18,206 bases of DNA from JBOGFC01 sp050742155. Lineage in GTDB: Bacteria > Actinomycetota > Acidimicrobiia > Spongiisociales > JALYHC01. A program made the translations under genes and the position numbers. The notes under the pieces were generated by a model. It made no database searches, was not told the origin of the DNA, and saw nothing but the letters and a program-made list of their open reading frames with translations. How positions within the stretch are numbered: position 1 is the first letter of the stretch; each line of letters begins with the position of its first letter. Positions 6,642 through 13,871 of the stretch are shown here, piece by piece. The stretch is from assembly GCA_050742155.1 (NCBI GenBank), contig JBOGFC010000180.1, positions 1 to 18,206 of the forward strand. Reading direction: 5' to 3'.

Positions 6642-8561
6642 ATGAAGCTGCGACTGGTTCGGTCGCTGGCGCATGTGCGGGCCGACATCGCCTTCGCAGT
6701 CGTCGATGCTTTCTTGATCACCATGGCCTACCTGGCCGCCTTGGTTCTTCGGTTCATCGACGAGGGCGGGGTCACTCCGCGTTGGTGGGAGAGCGCCCTG
6801 GTCGCGCTGCCGCTCATCATCATCGTGCACCTGATCGCCAACGTAGCCTTCGGGACCTACGGGCACGTTTGGGAGTATGCGTCTATTGGTGAGGCCCTGC
6901 GTATCGTGGCCGCCGCGGTGTCGGCGGCGGTCACCTTGCTGGTCACCATCGTCGCCGCCCGGCTCTTCTTCGACGTGGAGGGCCCGGTGCCGCTCGCTGT
7001 GGTGGCGCTGGGAGCGATGCTGACTCTGGGCGGCATGGGGGCGGTACGGTTTCGGTCCCGGCTCTTCTCGCTGAAGCGGATGGCCCGGCAGCTGGCCAGC
7101 GCGGGGGGACGCCGCACGCTGATCGTGGGGACCGGCCGGCCGGCCGTCAACCTGGCCCGGTACGGGTCGGGCAACGGGCAGCCACTCGACGTGGTGGGGT
7201 TCCTGAGCCCTCACCTGATGGGGAGCAATCGTCGCCTGGCCGGCCGCCCGGTGGTGGGGACCCTCGAGGAGGTCTCCGAGCTGGTCCAGCGGCTGGACAT
7301 CGACGAGGTCATCGTGGCCACCAGCGGCGACGGCTCCCGCCTGGTGCGGAGGCTGGTGGACCTCTGCCTGACCGTGGATGTCGGTTTGGGCATCATCCCC
7401 GACGTGGATTTCTTCCTGGGAACGAACGGGAGGCAGAGCGTCCGCGACATCGAGCCCAGGGACCTGCTGCCCCGGGCGGCGGTGACGATCGATCTGCAAG
7501 GCCTGCGTTCGATCTTCGAGGGGCGGCGGGTGCTGGTGACGGGAGCGGGAGGCTCGATCGGATCGGAGCTGGTTCGCCAGCTGCTCGATTTCGGCCCGGC
7601 CGAGGTGGTGGCCCTGGACCATGACGAGACTCACTTACACGAGGCACGGGTGGGCTGGGATGGAGGCGACGGAACGACCGAGCTCGTTCTGGTGCTTTGT
7701 GACATCCGCGACCGCTCGCGCCTGGGGCGGGTCTTGGCCGAGCATCGCCCCGAGGTGGTGTTCCACGCCGCCGCCCACAAGCACGTCCCGATCCTCGAGG
7801 CCTGGCCGGAGGAAGCCGTCAAGACCAACGTGGTGGGGACGGCCTACGTCCTCGAAGAGGCCCAGAAGTGGGGCTGCGAGCGCTTCGTGCTGATCTCCAC
7901 GGACAAGGCGGCCGACCCCTTGAGCATGATGGGCGCCTCGAAGCGGGCGGCCGAGATGCTGGTCCAGGCGGCCTCGGCCCGGGCCGGCTCCTGCTTGTAC
8001 TCCGCCGTCCGGTTCGGCAACGTGCTCGGCAGCCGGGGGAGCGTGGTGCCCACCTTCATCGGGCAGATCCAGCGAGGAGGCCCGGTGACCGTCACCGACG
8101 CGGAGATGATGCGGTACTTCATGACGGTCGACGAGGCGGTGCAGTTGGTGCTGCAAGCGGCCGCCCTGACCGAGGGTGGCGAGGTCTTCGTGCTGGACAT
8201 GGGGGAGCCGGTCAAGATCGTCGACCTGGCCCACCGGCTGATCCGCTTGGCCGGGCTGGTCCCCGGTCGGGACATCGAGGTGAGGATGGTGGGCCGGCGT
8301 CCGGGGGAGAAGCTCTCCGAGATCCTCTCCACGGTCCCCCTGCGCCCCAGCTCCCATAACAAGATCAGCGTCATCGATGCGCCAACCCCTCCGAATCCGG
8401 GTACTCTGTGGGACGCCGTCGAGTCGTTGGGCAAGCTGGCCGAGGAGGGAGACTCCTCGGCGGTGCGAGAGGCACTGCATGCCCTGGCCCGGCGGCACTG
8501 GGGTTCCGAGGAGGATATCGTGAGGCTTTCGACCACGGAGGACGTGCCGGAGTGGACCTGA
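6642..8561 (+). CDS. membrane-anchored NDP-sugar 4,6-dehydratase (CapD/WbpM/FlaA1-type)
   Basis: A 639-residue large-form polysaccharide biosynthesis dehydratase. The first 140 residues carry about four membrane segments (roughly 15-37, 50-70, 86-106 and 117-136). A Rossmann-like domain (about 157-240) precedes the catalytic SDR domain, whose NAD motif GAGGSIG is at 301-307. HAAAHKHVPILE (375-386) and LISTDKAADPL (418-428) are diagnostic. The residue before K434 at the usual Tyr position is Met (M430 in SMMGASKR), as in the WbpM/PglF-type S-M-K triad, so this is not a loss of function. The expected reaction is 4,6-dehydration, often with C5 epimerisation, of UDP-GlcNAc or a similar donor, supplying a 4-keto sugar for the aminotransferase across the divergent promoter. 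ATG 6642 has GGAGG at 7 bases. It is the first gene of the central operon. Confidence 0.93.
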   Translation: MKLRLVRSLAHVRADIAFAVVDAFLITMAYLAALVLRFIDEGGVTPRWWESALVALPLIIIVHLIANVAFGTYGHVWEYASIGEALRIVAAAVSAAVTLLVTIVAARLFFDVEGPVPLAVVALGAMLTLGGMGAVRFRSRLFSLKRMARQLASAGGRRTLIVGTGRPAVNLARYGSGNGQPLDVVGFLSPHLMGSNRRLAGRPVVGTLEEVSELVQRLDIDEVIVATSGDGSRLVRRLVDLCLTVDVGLGIIPDVDFFLGTNGRQSVRDIEPRDLLPRAAVTIDLQGLRSIFEGRRVLVTGAGGSIGSELVRQLLDFGPAEVVALDHDETHLHEARVGWDGGDGTTELVLVLCDIRDRSRLGRVLAEHRPEVVFHAAAHKHVPILEAWPEEAVKTNVVGTAYVLEEAQKWGCERFVLISTDKAADPLSMMGASKRAAEMLVQAASARAGSCLYSAVRFGNVLGSRGSVVPTFIGQIQRGGPVTVTDAEMMRYFMTVDEAVQLVLQAAALTEGGEVFVLDMGEPVKIVDLAHRLIRLAGLVPGRDIEVRMVGRRPGEKLSEILSTVPLRPSSHNKISVIDAPTPPNPGTLWDAVESLGKLAEEGDSSAVREALHALARRHWGSEEDIVRLSTTEDVPEWT

Positions 8562-9577
8562 CCAGACTTCGTCTGTTGCTGAGCGCTCGCTGGGGCGTGC
8601 TGGTAGCCATGGGGCTGGTGGGGGTCGCCTCGAGCGTGATCTTCACCAAGTTGCAGGCCCAAGAGGCCGAGCCGCTGTTCAAGGCCACCGCCCCTCTGTT
8701 CGTGGAGACTCCCGAGGGGGGCCGGGGGCTCGAGCAGGTGCGGGTGTCGGTCGACGCCGCCATCCACACGGCTAGCGGGGTCAACGCCGACTTCCTCGCC
8801 CCGGGCCGGGCGGAGATCCAGGGCGACTACGTGCTCTCCGAGATGCTCTTCGTGGGTTGGGGCCCCAGCCAGGAGGAGGCGACGAAGATCGCCGAAGGGT
8901 TGCGGCAGAACTACCTCGTGGTGGGCGCCGAGCAGCAGGCCGCCCAGCTGCGGGAAGAGCTCGAGTCGATCACGCGCCGGTCGCTTCAAGTGGACGCCCA
9001 GCTTCAGGAGCTGGACGCGGCCAGCGGATTGACTCCCGCCGAGCAGTCCGAGCTGGCGTTCTTGGAGGCCCAGATCGATGCCCTCAGCCAGCAAGCCGTG
9101 GCGCTGGCCGTCGAGCTGACGGTGACGCAGGCCTCACCTCCGACCGAGTTCGAGGTGTCCCAGGGGGCGCGCACCGCCGAGGAGATCCAGCTCGAGCTCA
9201 CCGCCGTACAGGCGGACCTGGCGGCCAGGCAGGCCCGGGTGACCGAGCTATCGGGGCCCTCCCAGCTCTCCGACGAGCAGGCCCTCCGGAAGACCGCTCT
9301 CGAGTTGCAACGAGAGGCCCTGAAGACCGAGTACGGGGAGAAGTACATCACGCTGGGGGAGCTGCAGGAGGAGCAGCTGGCCGAAGTGGAGCCGGTGGAA
9401 GTGGTCGACGTAACCCCGGCGGCGCCTTCTCTACCCGTCAACTCCGCACTGGGTGCCGTAGCCGGGGTGCTGACGGGCTTGGCCGGGCTGATCCTCAGTG
9501 ACCGGGCCCGGCGGCCGGTCTGGTCGCCCGGCGACGTGAAGGCGTTCCCGACGCTCGGGGAGGTGCCACCACGATGA
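8552..9577 (+). CDS. Wzz-like polysaccharide co-polymerase (chain-length determinant)
   Basis: A 341-residue protein with the PCP layout. A short cytoplasmic tail and one membrane segment (about 13-33) lead to a long, Glu/Gln-rich extracytoplasmic helical region (about 110-275, coiled-coil-like). A Pro-rich PAAPSLPV precedes the second membrane segment (about 297-317). It would control length or export of the polymer with the polymerase and kinase partners. After the second membrane segment it reads GDVKAFPTLGEVP, which looks like the linker leading into the kinase domain in fused Wzz/BY-kinase proteins, but a stop follows. The start is GTG 8552, overlapping the dehydratase gene by 10 bases, with GGAGG (8537-8541) ahead; it puts the membrane segment at the correct distance. 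A longer frame to 8408 is overlap only. Confidence 0.85.
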   Translation: MDLTRLRLLLSARWGVLVAMGLVGVASSVIFTKLQAQEAEPLFKATAPLFVETPEGGRGLEQVRVSVDAAIHTASGVNADFLAPGRAEIQGDYVLSEMLFVGWGPSQEEATKIAEGLRQNYLVVGAEQQAAQLREELESITRRSLQVDAQLQELDAASGLTPAEQSELAFLEAQIDALSQQAVALAVELTVTQASPPTEFEVSQGARTAEEIQLELTAVQADLAARQARVTELSGPSQLSDEQALRKTALELQREALKTEYGEKYITLGELQEEQLAEVEPVEVVDVTPAAPSLPVNSALGAVAGVLTGLAGLILSDRARRPVWSPGDVKAFPTLGEVPPR

Positions 9578-10365
9578 GCGACGACCGGTTCTGGTATCTG
9601 GCCACTGAGGGCCATGCTCGCAAGACGGGGATCCAGCGCCTGCGGGTGAGCCTGGAGAGTGCCCTCGGCGCCAAGGAGGCGGCGGCGATCTCGTTCACTG
9701 GACTGGAGACGTCGGCGTCGGCAGTGCATGCGCTGGCCGCCGATCTGGCCGCCGGCCTGGCCCTCGCCGACCGGTCGGTGTTGCTGATCGATCTGGACTT
9801 CGATCGTCCCTCCAGCCTGCCCGAGTTCGGCTCCGGCGCCTCGGTGGCAAGCCTCCTGCGGCAGCTCGAGGACGAGGAGATCGAAGACACGGTCTCGCAC
9901 ATCAAGCTCGTGCTCAACGAGCAGCGCGAGGTCCTTCCGGGGCTGCGGGGTATGCGGGCCGGCCAGGGCCTGGAGGACTCGGCCGATGCGCTGGCCGGCT
10001 GGCGTCTGCAGGAACTCCTCAACCAGGCCAAGGCCTCGGCGGACGTGGTGGTCGTGGTGGGTCCGGAAGCCAGCCATCCGACCAGCCAGGAGCTGTCTCA
10101 CCGGGTGGACGGGGTCGTGCTCGTGTGCACGGCCGGCAAGACGACCCTTCCCATGATCGAGCGCACCGTCCGGGAACTGAATACCCGCCGGGCGTCATTG
10201 CTGGGGATCGTGCTGACCAGCCCGCCCCGCCTGCTCGGACGGTTGCTCCGCGCGCGGAAGCGCTCCGACCGGGGGGTGGGTAGGAACCTCTCGGTCAGCT
10301 CGACCAAGGCCAAGCGCCGGAGAAGTGCGCGCCACGACGAAGGGCTCGGGGAAGCTAGGCTGTGA
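9574..10365 (+). CDS. degenerate BY-kinase/ParA-like ATPase, probable pseudo-kinase
   Basis: A 263-residue cytoplasmic protein homologous to the CpsD/CapB half of bacterial tyrosine kinases. RLRVSL (22-27), the Walker A' strand VLLIDLDFDRPS (69-80), and ADVVVVVGPEA (156-166) through VDGVVLVCTAGKTTLPMIERTVREL (178-202) follow the family order. The key residues are gone. Where GxxxxGK[ST] should be (about 40-52) it reads SFTGLETSASAVH, with no lysine, and the Walker B aspartate of the IDTPP motif is Gly in VVGPEA. There is no Tyr cluster in the basic C-terminal tail; its only Tyr is near the N-terminus (Y8). It therefore probably cannot bind ATP normally or autophosphorylate, and may be a structural partner of the co-polymerase. 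ATG 9574 overlaps the co-polymerase stop as ATGA, with GGGAGG ahead. The fold is likely; the loss of activity is inferred. Confidence 0.8.
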   Translation: MSDDRFWYLATEGHARKTGIQRLRVSLESALGAKEAAAISFTGLETSASAVHALAADLAAGLALADRSVLLIDLDFDRPSSLPEFGSGASVASLLRQLEDEEIEDTVSHIKLVLNEQREVLPGLRGMRAGQGLEDSADALAGWRLQELLNQAKASADVVVVVGPEASHPTSQELSHRVDGVVLVCTAGKTTLPMIERTVRELNTRRASLLGIVLTSPPRLLGRLLRARKRSDRGVGRNLSVSSTKAKRRRSARHDEGLGEARL

Positions 10366-11234
10366 GCCACTTGGCGCGAAAGGGCGCCAAGCTCCTCTTC
10401 ACGCTGGCCGATCTCCCACGCTCCCCCCGGCCCGGTCCCCGGATCCTCATCTACCACCAGATCGAGGCCGGCCTGGGGCGGCAGATGGAGGTCGGCCTGC
10501 GGGCCTTTCGCCGGCAGCTCGACTGGATCGAGCGGCATGGGCGGATCGTCCCACTGGAGGCGGCCCTTGCGCAGCGGGCGCGGCCCGAAGCCGATGCGCT
10601 CTTCGTGCTCACCTTCGACGATGGCTACGAGGACATGTTTCGGCTGGCCTTCCCGATCCTGCGAGAGCGAGCCTTTCCCTTCACCCTCTACTTGACCACC
10701 GGCTCGATGGAAAGCGGCGGCGCCGGCGACGCCCCGGAAGGGGCCCGGCCCCTCAGCTGGGACCAGGTCGGCGAGATGCTGGCGAGCGGCCTGGTGACCA
10801 TCGGGGCCCACACGCACGGGCATCCGGATCTCCGCGCCCTGGCGGAAGAGGCGATCGCACAGGAGCTCGATCGGTCGGACGAGCTGATCGAGAGGCACAT
10901 CGGGCTGCGCCCCAGGCACTTCGCATACCCAAAGGGATACTGGACGGCACCGGCGGAGCCGCTCGTCCGCGAGCGGTATGCCAGCGCCGTCTTGGGAGCT
11001 GGCCCTCCGGTGACGGGCGAGACCGACCCCTATCGGGTTCACCGCATCCCGGTGCAACGTTCGGACGGGGTGTTCTTCTTCACTCGCAAGGCGCGGACCG
11101 GCCTGCCGCTCGAGGAGCGAGTGCGCCGCGTCCTGCGCGGTTACCGCCCGCCGGACGTAGCCAGGCCGGTGGCCGAGCCGGGTGGCTCAGAGCAGGCTGG
11201 AGCAAGGCGGGAAAGAGGAGCCGGCGGCGGATGA
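10362..11234 (+). CDS. polysaccharide deacetylase (NodB domain)
   Basis: A 290-residue CE4/NodB-type deacetylase. ILIYHQI (28-34) is the usual opening strand. Motif 1 is TFDDGY (84-89), with catalytic base D86 and metal-ligand D87. Motif 2 is HTHGHPD (150-156), supplying the two zinc-binding histidines. FAYPKGYW (187-194) corresponds to motif 3. All metal and catalytic residues I can place are present, so it should be active, removing N- or O-acetyl groups from the polysaccharide. No signal peptide or strong membrane segment is visible, so export is unclear. The C-terminal tail (about 265-290) is low-complexity, rich in Gly, Ala and Arg. The start is GTG 10362, overlapping the preceding stop as GTGA. 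Confidence 0.9.
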   Translation: MSHLARKGAKLLFTLADLPRSPRPGPRILIYHQIEAGLGRQMEVGLRAFRRQLDWIERHGRIVPLEAALAQRARPEADALFVLTFDDGYEDMFRLAFPILRERAFPFTLYLTTGSMESGGAGDAPEGARPLSWDQVGEMLASGLVTIGAHTHGHPDLRALAEEAIAQELDRSDELIERHIGLRPRHFAYPKGYWTAPAEPLVRERYASAVLGAGPPVTGETDPYRVHRIPVQRSDGVFFFTRKARTGLPLEERVRRVLRGYRPPDVARPVAEPGGSEQAGARRERGAGGG

Positions 11235-11284
11235 GCCGCGCCGCCACGCTTGCGGATTTGAAAGGCGAGCCTCGCGCGCTCCGC

Positions 11285-11303
11285 GATGGTTAGGCTACCC
11301 TGG
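11285..11303. promoter_or_regulatory. dyad in the 115-base gap; candidate promoter or operator
   Basis: The gap 11235-11349 is the only sizeable break in the central operon. It contains GGTTAGGCTACCCT (11288-11301), nearly symmetric about TAGGCTA. It includes a TAGGCT hexamer that could be a -10 box, giving a leader of about 45 bases before ATG 11350. It also resembles the core of the actinobacterial DtxR/IdeR iron box, but the outer TTA/TAA arms are missing. No -35 box at normal spacing is convincing. It may drive an internal transcript for the kinase, sulfotransferase and GT2 genes. Confidence 0.25.
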
Positions 11304-11349
11304 GTGTTGTCGTTGGGGCGGCAGCAGCCCTGAGGGCTGGGGCGGGCTG

Positions 11350-12162
11350 ATGAAACTTCACATCGAGTTCCTGGGATTGCCGGGATCCGGCAAGTCGAGC
11401 CTGCACCGGGAGGCGGTCCGCATGCTGCGACAGCGAGGTCAGCCGGCCTACGGCCTCCCGGAGGCGGTGGGCGCTTGCCTGGGCCGGCATCCGAGCGACA
11501 AGCTGCTCAAGGGCCTCACCGGCAGGGTCGTGCACATGCTCAGCCGGGAGGCGGGGATGCGGGTGTTCTCCCGGTCCAAGGACAAGTTCCTCGCACTGTC
11601 CGAGTTCTTGGCCCAGAACCTGGCCCTCGGCGAGATCCTCTTTGCCTCGCAACGCGTCCGGAGCATCCCGAAAGACCAGGAGCGCCTGGTCGTCAAGTGG
11701 ATGCTCGACCTGTTCGCCGCCTTCCAATTTGTGGATGATCGGCTCACCCAGGAGGAAGTGCTCGTCCTGGACGAGGGATTCTGCAATCGGGTGAATACGC
11801 TTTTCGCCTACGGGCCCGCCGACGGCCCGGATGTGTCTCCGCAGGAGATCGGGGCCTACGTCGACCGCATCCCCCGTCCCGACCTCGTGCTCCGAATCGA
11901 CACCAGCAGCGAGGCGTCCGAAGCGCGTCTCGAGCGGCGGGGATGGACCGAGCGTCTGGACCAGTTGAGCCCGCCCGAGCGGAGGGCGGTCCTCGAGCGG
12001 AGCCGGCAGTGCATCGACCTGGCGACTTCCCGGCTGCGGGAGGCCGGAGTGAGCGTGGTGCCCATCGACAACAACCAGGCTCTTCCTACTGCCGTAGCCG
12101 CCATGGAGGAGGTCTTGAGCCGCGCGCTGGGGGTCTCTACCAAGCCCACCGGCCAGGAGTGA
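11350..12162 (+). CDS. P-loop NTPase, nucleotide-kinase-like
   Basis: A 270-residue protein with an intact Walker A, GLPGSGKSS (9-17), directly after the first strand, and a Walker B-like VLVLDEG (137-143). RIDTSSEASEARLERRG (182-198) resembles the segment before the LID of thymidylate-kinase-like enzymes (DTSPEVALERLRxRG). ATP-dependent phosphoryl transfer is likely, but the substrate is unknown. It is not an obvious APS kinase, although sulfotransferases surround it. The gene begins the second half of the central operon after a 115-base gap and is followed 7 bases later by a sulfotransferase-like gene. ATG 11350 is chosen because the P-loop then sits at residue 9, as usual for this fold; the ribosome binding site is only a G-rich run. 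An in-frame extension to 11182 overlaps the deacetylase gene and is rejected. Confidence 0.75.
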   Translation: MKLHIEFLGLPGSGKSSLHREAVRMLRQRGQPAYGLPEAVGACLGRHPSDKLLKGLTGRVVHMLSREAGMRVFSRSKDKFLALSEFLAQNLALGEILFASQRVRSIPKDQERLVVKWMLDLFAAFQFVDDRLTQEEVLVLDEGFCNRVNTLFAYGPADGPDVSPQEIGAYVDRIPRPDLVLRIDTSSEASEARLERRGWTERLDQLSPPERRAVLERSRQCIDLATSRLREAGVSVVPIDNNQALPTAVAAMEEVLSRALGVSTKPTGQE

Positions 12163-12169
12163 GGGGACC

Positions 12170-12943
12170 ATGGGCGCCCAAGCGATGATCCTGGGGATCG
12201 GAACGGGTAGGTCCGGGAGCCTTTCCCTGGCCCGGCTGCTCAATCTCCAGGCGGGTGTCTTCGCATCCCACGAGTTTCGGGAGATCCAGGATGGGCGCCA
12301 AGGCAAGCGGCTGGCGGAGCCGCTCCCCTGGACATCCTCCCTCGAGATCGCCGAGGAGCGGCTCGGACTCATCCTCGACTATCCGGGTGACATCGTGGGT
12401 GATGTCTCGTCCTCTTGGCTCCCCTACCTGGCGGCGCTCTTCGAGGAGGGGCCATCCAATCTGCGCGTGGTCTGCCTGCGAAGGGCTCGGGAGGCTGTCG
12501 TCGAGAGCTTCATGAGGAAGACCGGCAAGAAGCACCACTGGGCCGATCACGACGGACGTCGATGGCTGAAGGACCCTCGATGGGACGCCACGTTCCCTAA
12601 CCTCGATCCCTCACTCACCAAGCGGGAGGCCATCTCCCGTTACTGGGACGAGTATCGGGCCGAGGTCGACAGGCTCTGCCGGACCCACCCCGAGCGCATT
12701 CGGGTGTGGGACATGGTTGAAGCGCTCGGGGCGGGGGAGCAGACAAGGCAGATGCTGGAATTCGCCGGGGTACCGCCCCAGGACCAGGTCCTCTCTTCGA
12801 TAAAGGCCAACGTGGCCCCGGCTTGGTGGGTCTCCCCGGACGCCACTCCTTGGAGGAGGACGTGGGGACGGGCGGCCCGCATGTCGATCGGTCTCATGAG
12901 GAGGCTTGGGCCCAGTCGCAGTGCCAAAGGGGGGAGGCCATGA
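12170..12943 (+). CDS. sulfotransferase-like P-loop protein
   Basis: A 257-residue protein. ILGIGTGRSGSLSLARLL (7-24) is the 5'-phosphosulfate loop of PAPS sulfotransferases, and LRVVCLRRAREAVVESFMR (98-116) matches the strand-plus-helix carrying the 3'-phosphate-binding Arg and Ser. The middle is rich in Trp and His (KKHHWADHDGRRW), probably the acceptor side. The tail is basic and ends soon after a short amphipathic helix. It is more divergent than the other sulfotransferases in the window, so the acceptor and even the activity are open. ATG 12170 follows GAGGGG; ATG 12185 is a possible alternative and would still include the loop. It lies 7 bases after the P-loop kinase gene and overlaps the GT2 gene as ATGA. 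Confidence 0.75.
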   Translation: MGAQAMILGIGTGRSGSLSLARLLNLQAGVFASHEFREIQDGRQGKRLAEPLPWTSSLEIAEERLGLILDYPGDIVGDVSSSWLPYLAALFEEGPSNLRVVCLRRAREAVVESFMRKTGKKHHWADHDGRRWLKDPRWDATFPNLDPSLTKREAISRYWDEYRAEVDRLCRTHPERIRVWDMVEALGAGEQTRQMLEFAGVPPQDQVLSSIKANVAPAWWVSPDATPWRRTWGRAARMSIGLMRRLGPSRSAKGGRP

Positions 12944-13824
12944 GGCCGGGAGACGCGGCACCCCGGGACCCGATCGTCTCTGTGGTGATACCGACCCGCA
13001 ACCGCCCTGAGCTGTTGCAGGCCGCCCTGGCCAGCGCGCTGGATCAGGCGTTTGGTGAGTTAGAGGTGATCATCGTCGACGAGGCTTCCTCGCCCCCCGT
13101 CGACGACGTGTTGGCAGCGCCCGACCCCCGGGTGAGGATCATCCGCAACGAGCAACCTCGAGGGCCGGCCGCAGCTCGCAACCAGGGCGCGGCGGCCTCC
13201 CGGGCTCCCTACATCGCCTTCTTGGACGACGACGACCGGTGGCTGCAGGACAAGGTGTCCCGGGTGCTGGCCTGCTTCGAACGGAACCCCGAGGCCGGGG
13301 CGGTCTTCCACCGGACGGTTCCCGACGGGCACCCCATCGCCGGCGATGGGTCATGCCGGCTGCTCGACGATCCGGTGCGCCGCATGCTCACCGAACAGCC
13401 TCCGCATCTGGACTCGGTGGTCGTGCGACGAGAGGTGCATGAACGAGTCGAGTTCGATGAGGGGTTCCGGGCGGCCGAGGACCTCGACTACATGCTCCGG
13501 GTGAGCGAGACCACCCCGATGGTGGAGCTCGACTTGGTGCTGGCGATCCTCGGTCGAGGCGCCGAGCGATTCTCAGAGATCAAGCTGGACGACCGCATCG
13601 CCGCCCGGGAGCGCTTCCGAGCGAAACATGCCAGGCGCTTCGAGGACTCCGAGGTGCGGGCCTTTTACTACGTGCGGCTGGGCCATCTCTACCGGCGGAG
13701 CGGGAGGAGGACCGAAGCGCTCGCTGCCTTCCTTCGGGCGCTCCGGGCCAAACCCTCTTCCGCACGACCTTGGAAGGGGTTGGTCATCCTCCTGCTCCCC
13801 AAGAAGTGGCTGCCGAGCGCCTGA
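12940..13824 (+). CDS. GT2-family glycosyltransferase with a TPR-like C-terminus
   Basis: A 294-residue GT-A-fold inverting glycosyltransferase. The donor-binding start VSVVIPTRNRPELLQAAL (13-30), IIVDEASS (44-51), GPAAARNQG (75-83) and the metal-binding run FLDDDDRW (94-101) are all classic. EDLDYMLR (180-187) gives the catalytic-base ED motif. The last 50 residues (about 245-294, YYVRLGHLYRRSGRRTEALA and onward) look like one or two tetratricopeptide repeats, as in some actinobacterial GT2 proteins. No membrane anchor is visible apart from a short hydrophobic patch near the end. It would add one sugar to the oligosaccharide. ATG 12940 overlaps the preceding stop (ATGA) and has an AGGGGGGAGG ribosome binding site just ahead. 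It is the last gene of the central operon. Confidence 0.92.
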   Translation: MRPGDAAPRDPIVSVVIPTRNRPELLQAALASALDQAFGELEVIIVDEASSPPVDDVLAAPDPRVRIIRNEQPRGPAAARNQGAAASRAPYIAFLDDDDRWLQDKVSRVLACFERNPEAGAVFHRTVPDGHPIAGDGSCRLLDDPVRRMLTEQPPHLDSVVVRREVHERVEFDEGFRAAEDLDYMLRVSETTPMVELDLVLAILGRGAERFSEIKLDDRIAARERFRAKHARRFEDSEVRAFYYVRLGHLYRRSGRRTEALAAFLRALRAKPSSARPWKGLVILLLPKKWLPSA

Positions 13825-13838
13825 GGTGACCCAAGCCT

Positions 13839-13859
13839 CCCCCTCCCTCCGGGAGGGGG
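13839..13859. terminator. GC-rich hairpin between convergent genes
   Basis: CCCCCTCCC and GGGAGGGGG form a perfect 9-base stem around a 3-base loop, placed 15 bases after the GT2 stop and 13 bases before the stop of the convergent minus-strand gene. It lacks a T-tract on both strands, so as an intrinsic terminator it is atypical, but its position fits a bidirectional one. A second G-rich run (13861-13870) can compete for the same C-rich arm. Confidence 0.5.
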
Positions 13860-13871
13860 TCGGGGGGAGGG

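Noticed and set aside
6399..7634. Minus-strand reading frame over the intergenic region and dehydratase N-terminus
   Set aside because: It is rich in His, Gln and Pro with no recognisable domain, and the opposite strand carries a complete, conserved dehydratase.
7844..9094. Minus-strand reading frame opposite the dehydratase/co-polymerase junction
   Set aside because: It spans the coupled junction of two convincing plus-strand genes and shows only Ser/Arg-rich low-complexity sequence.
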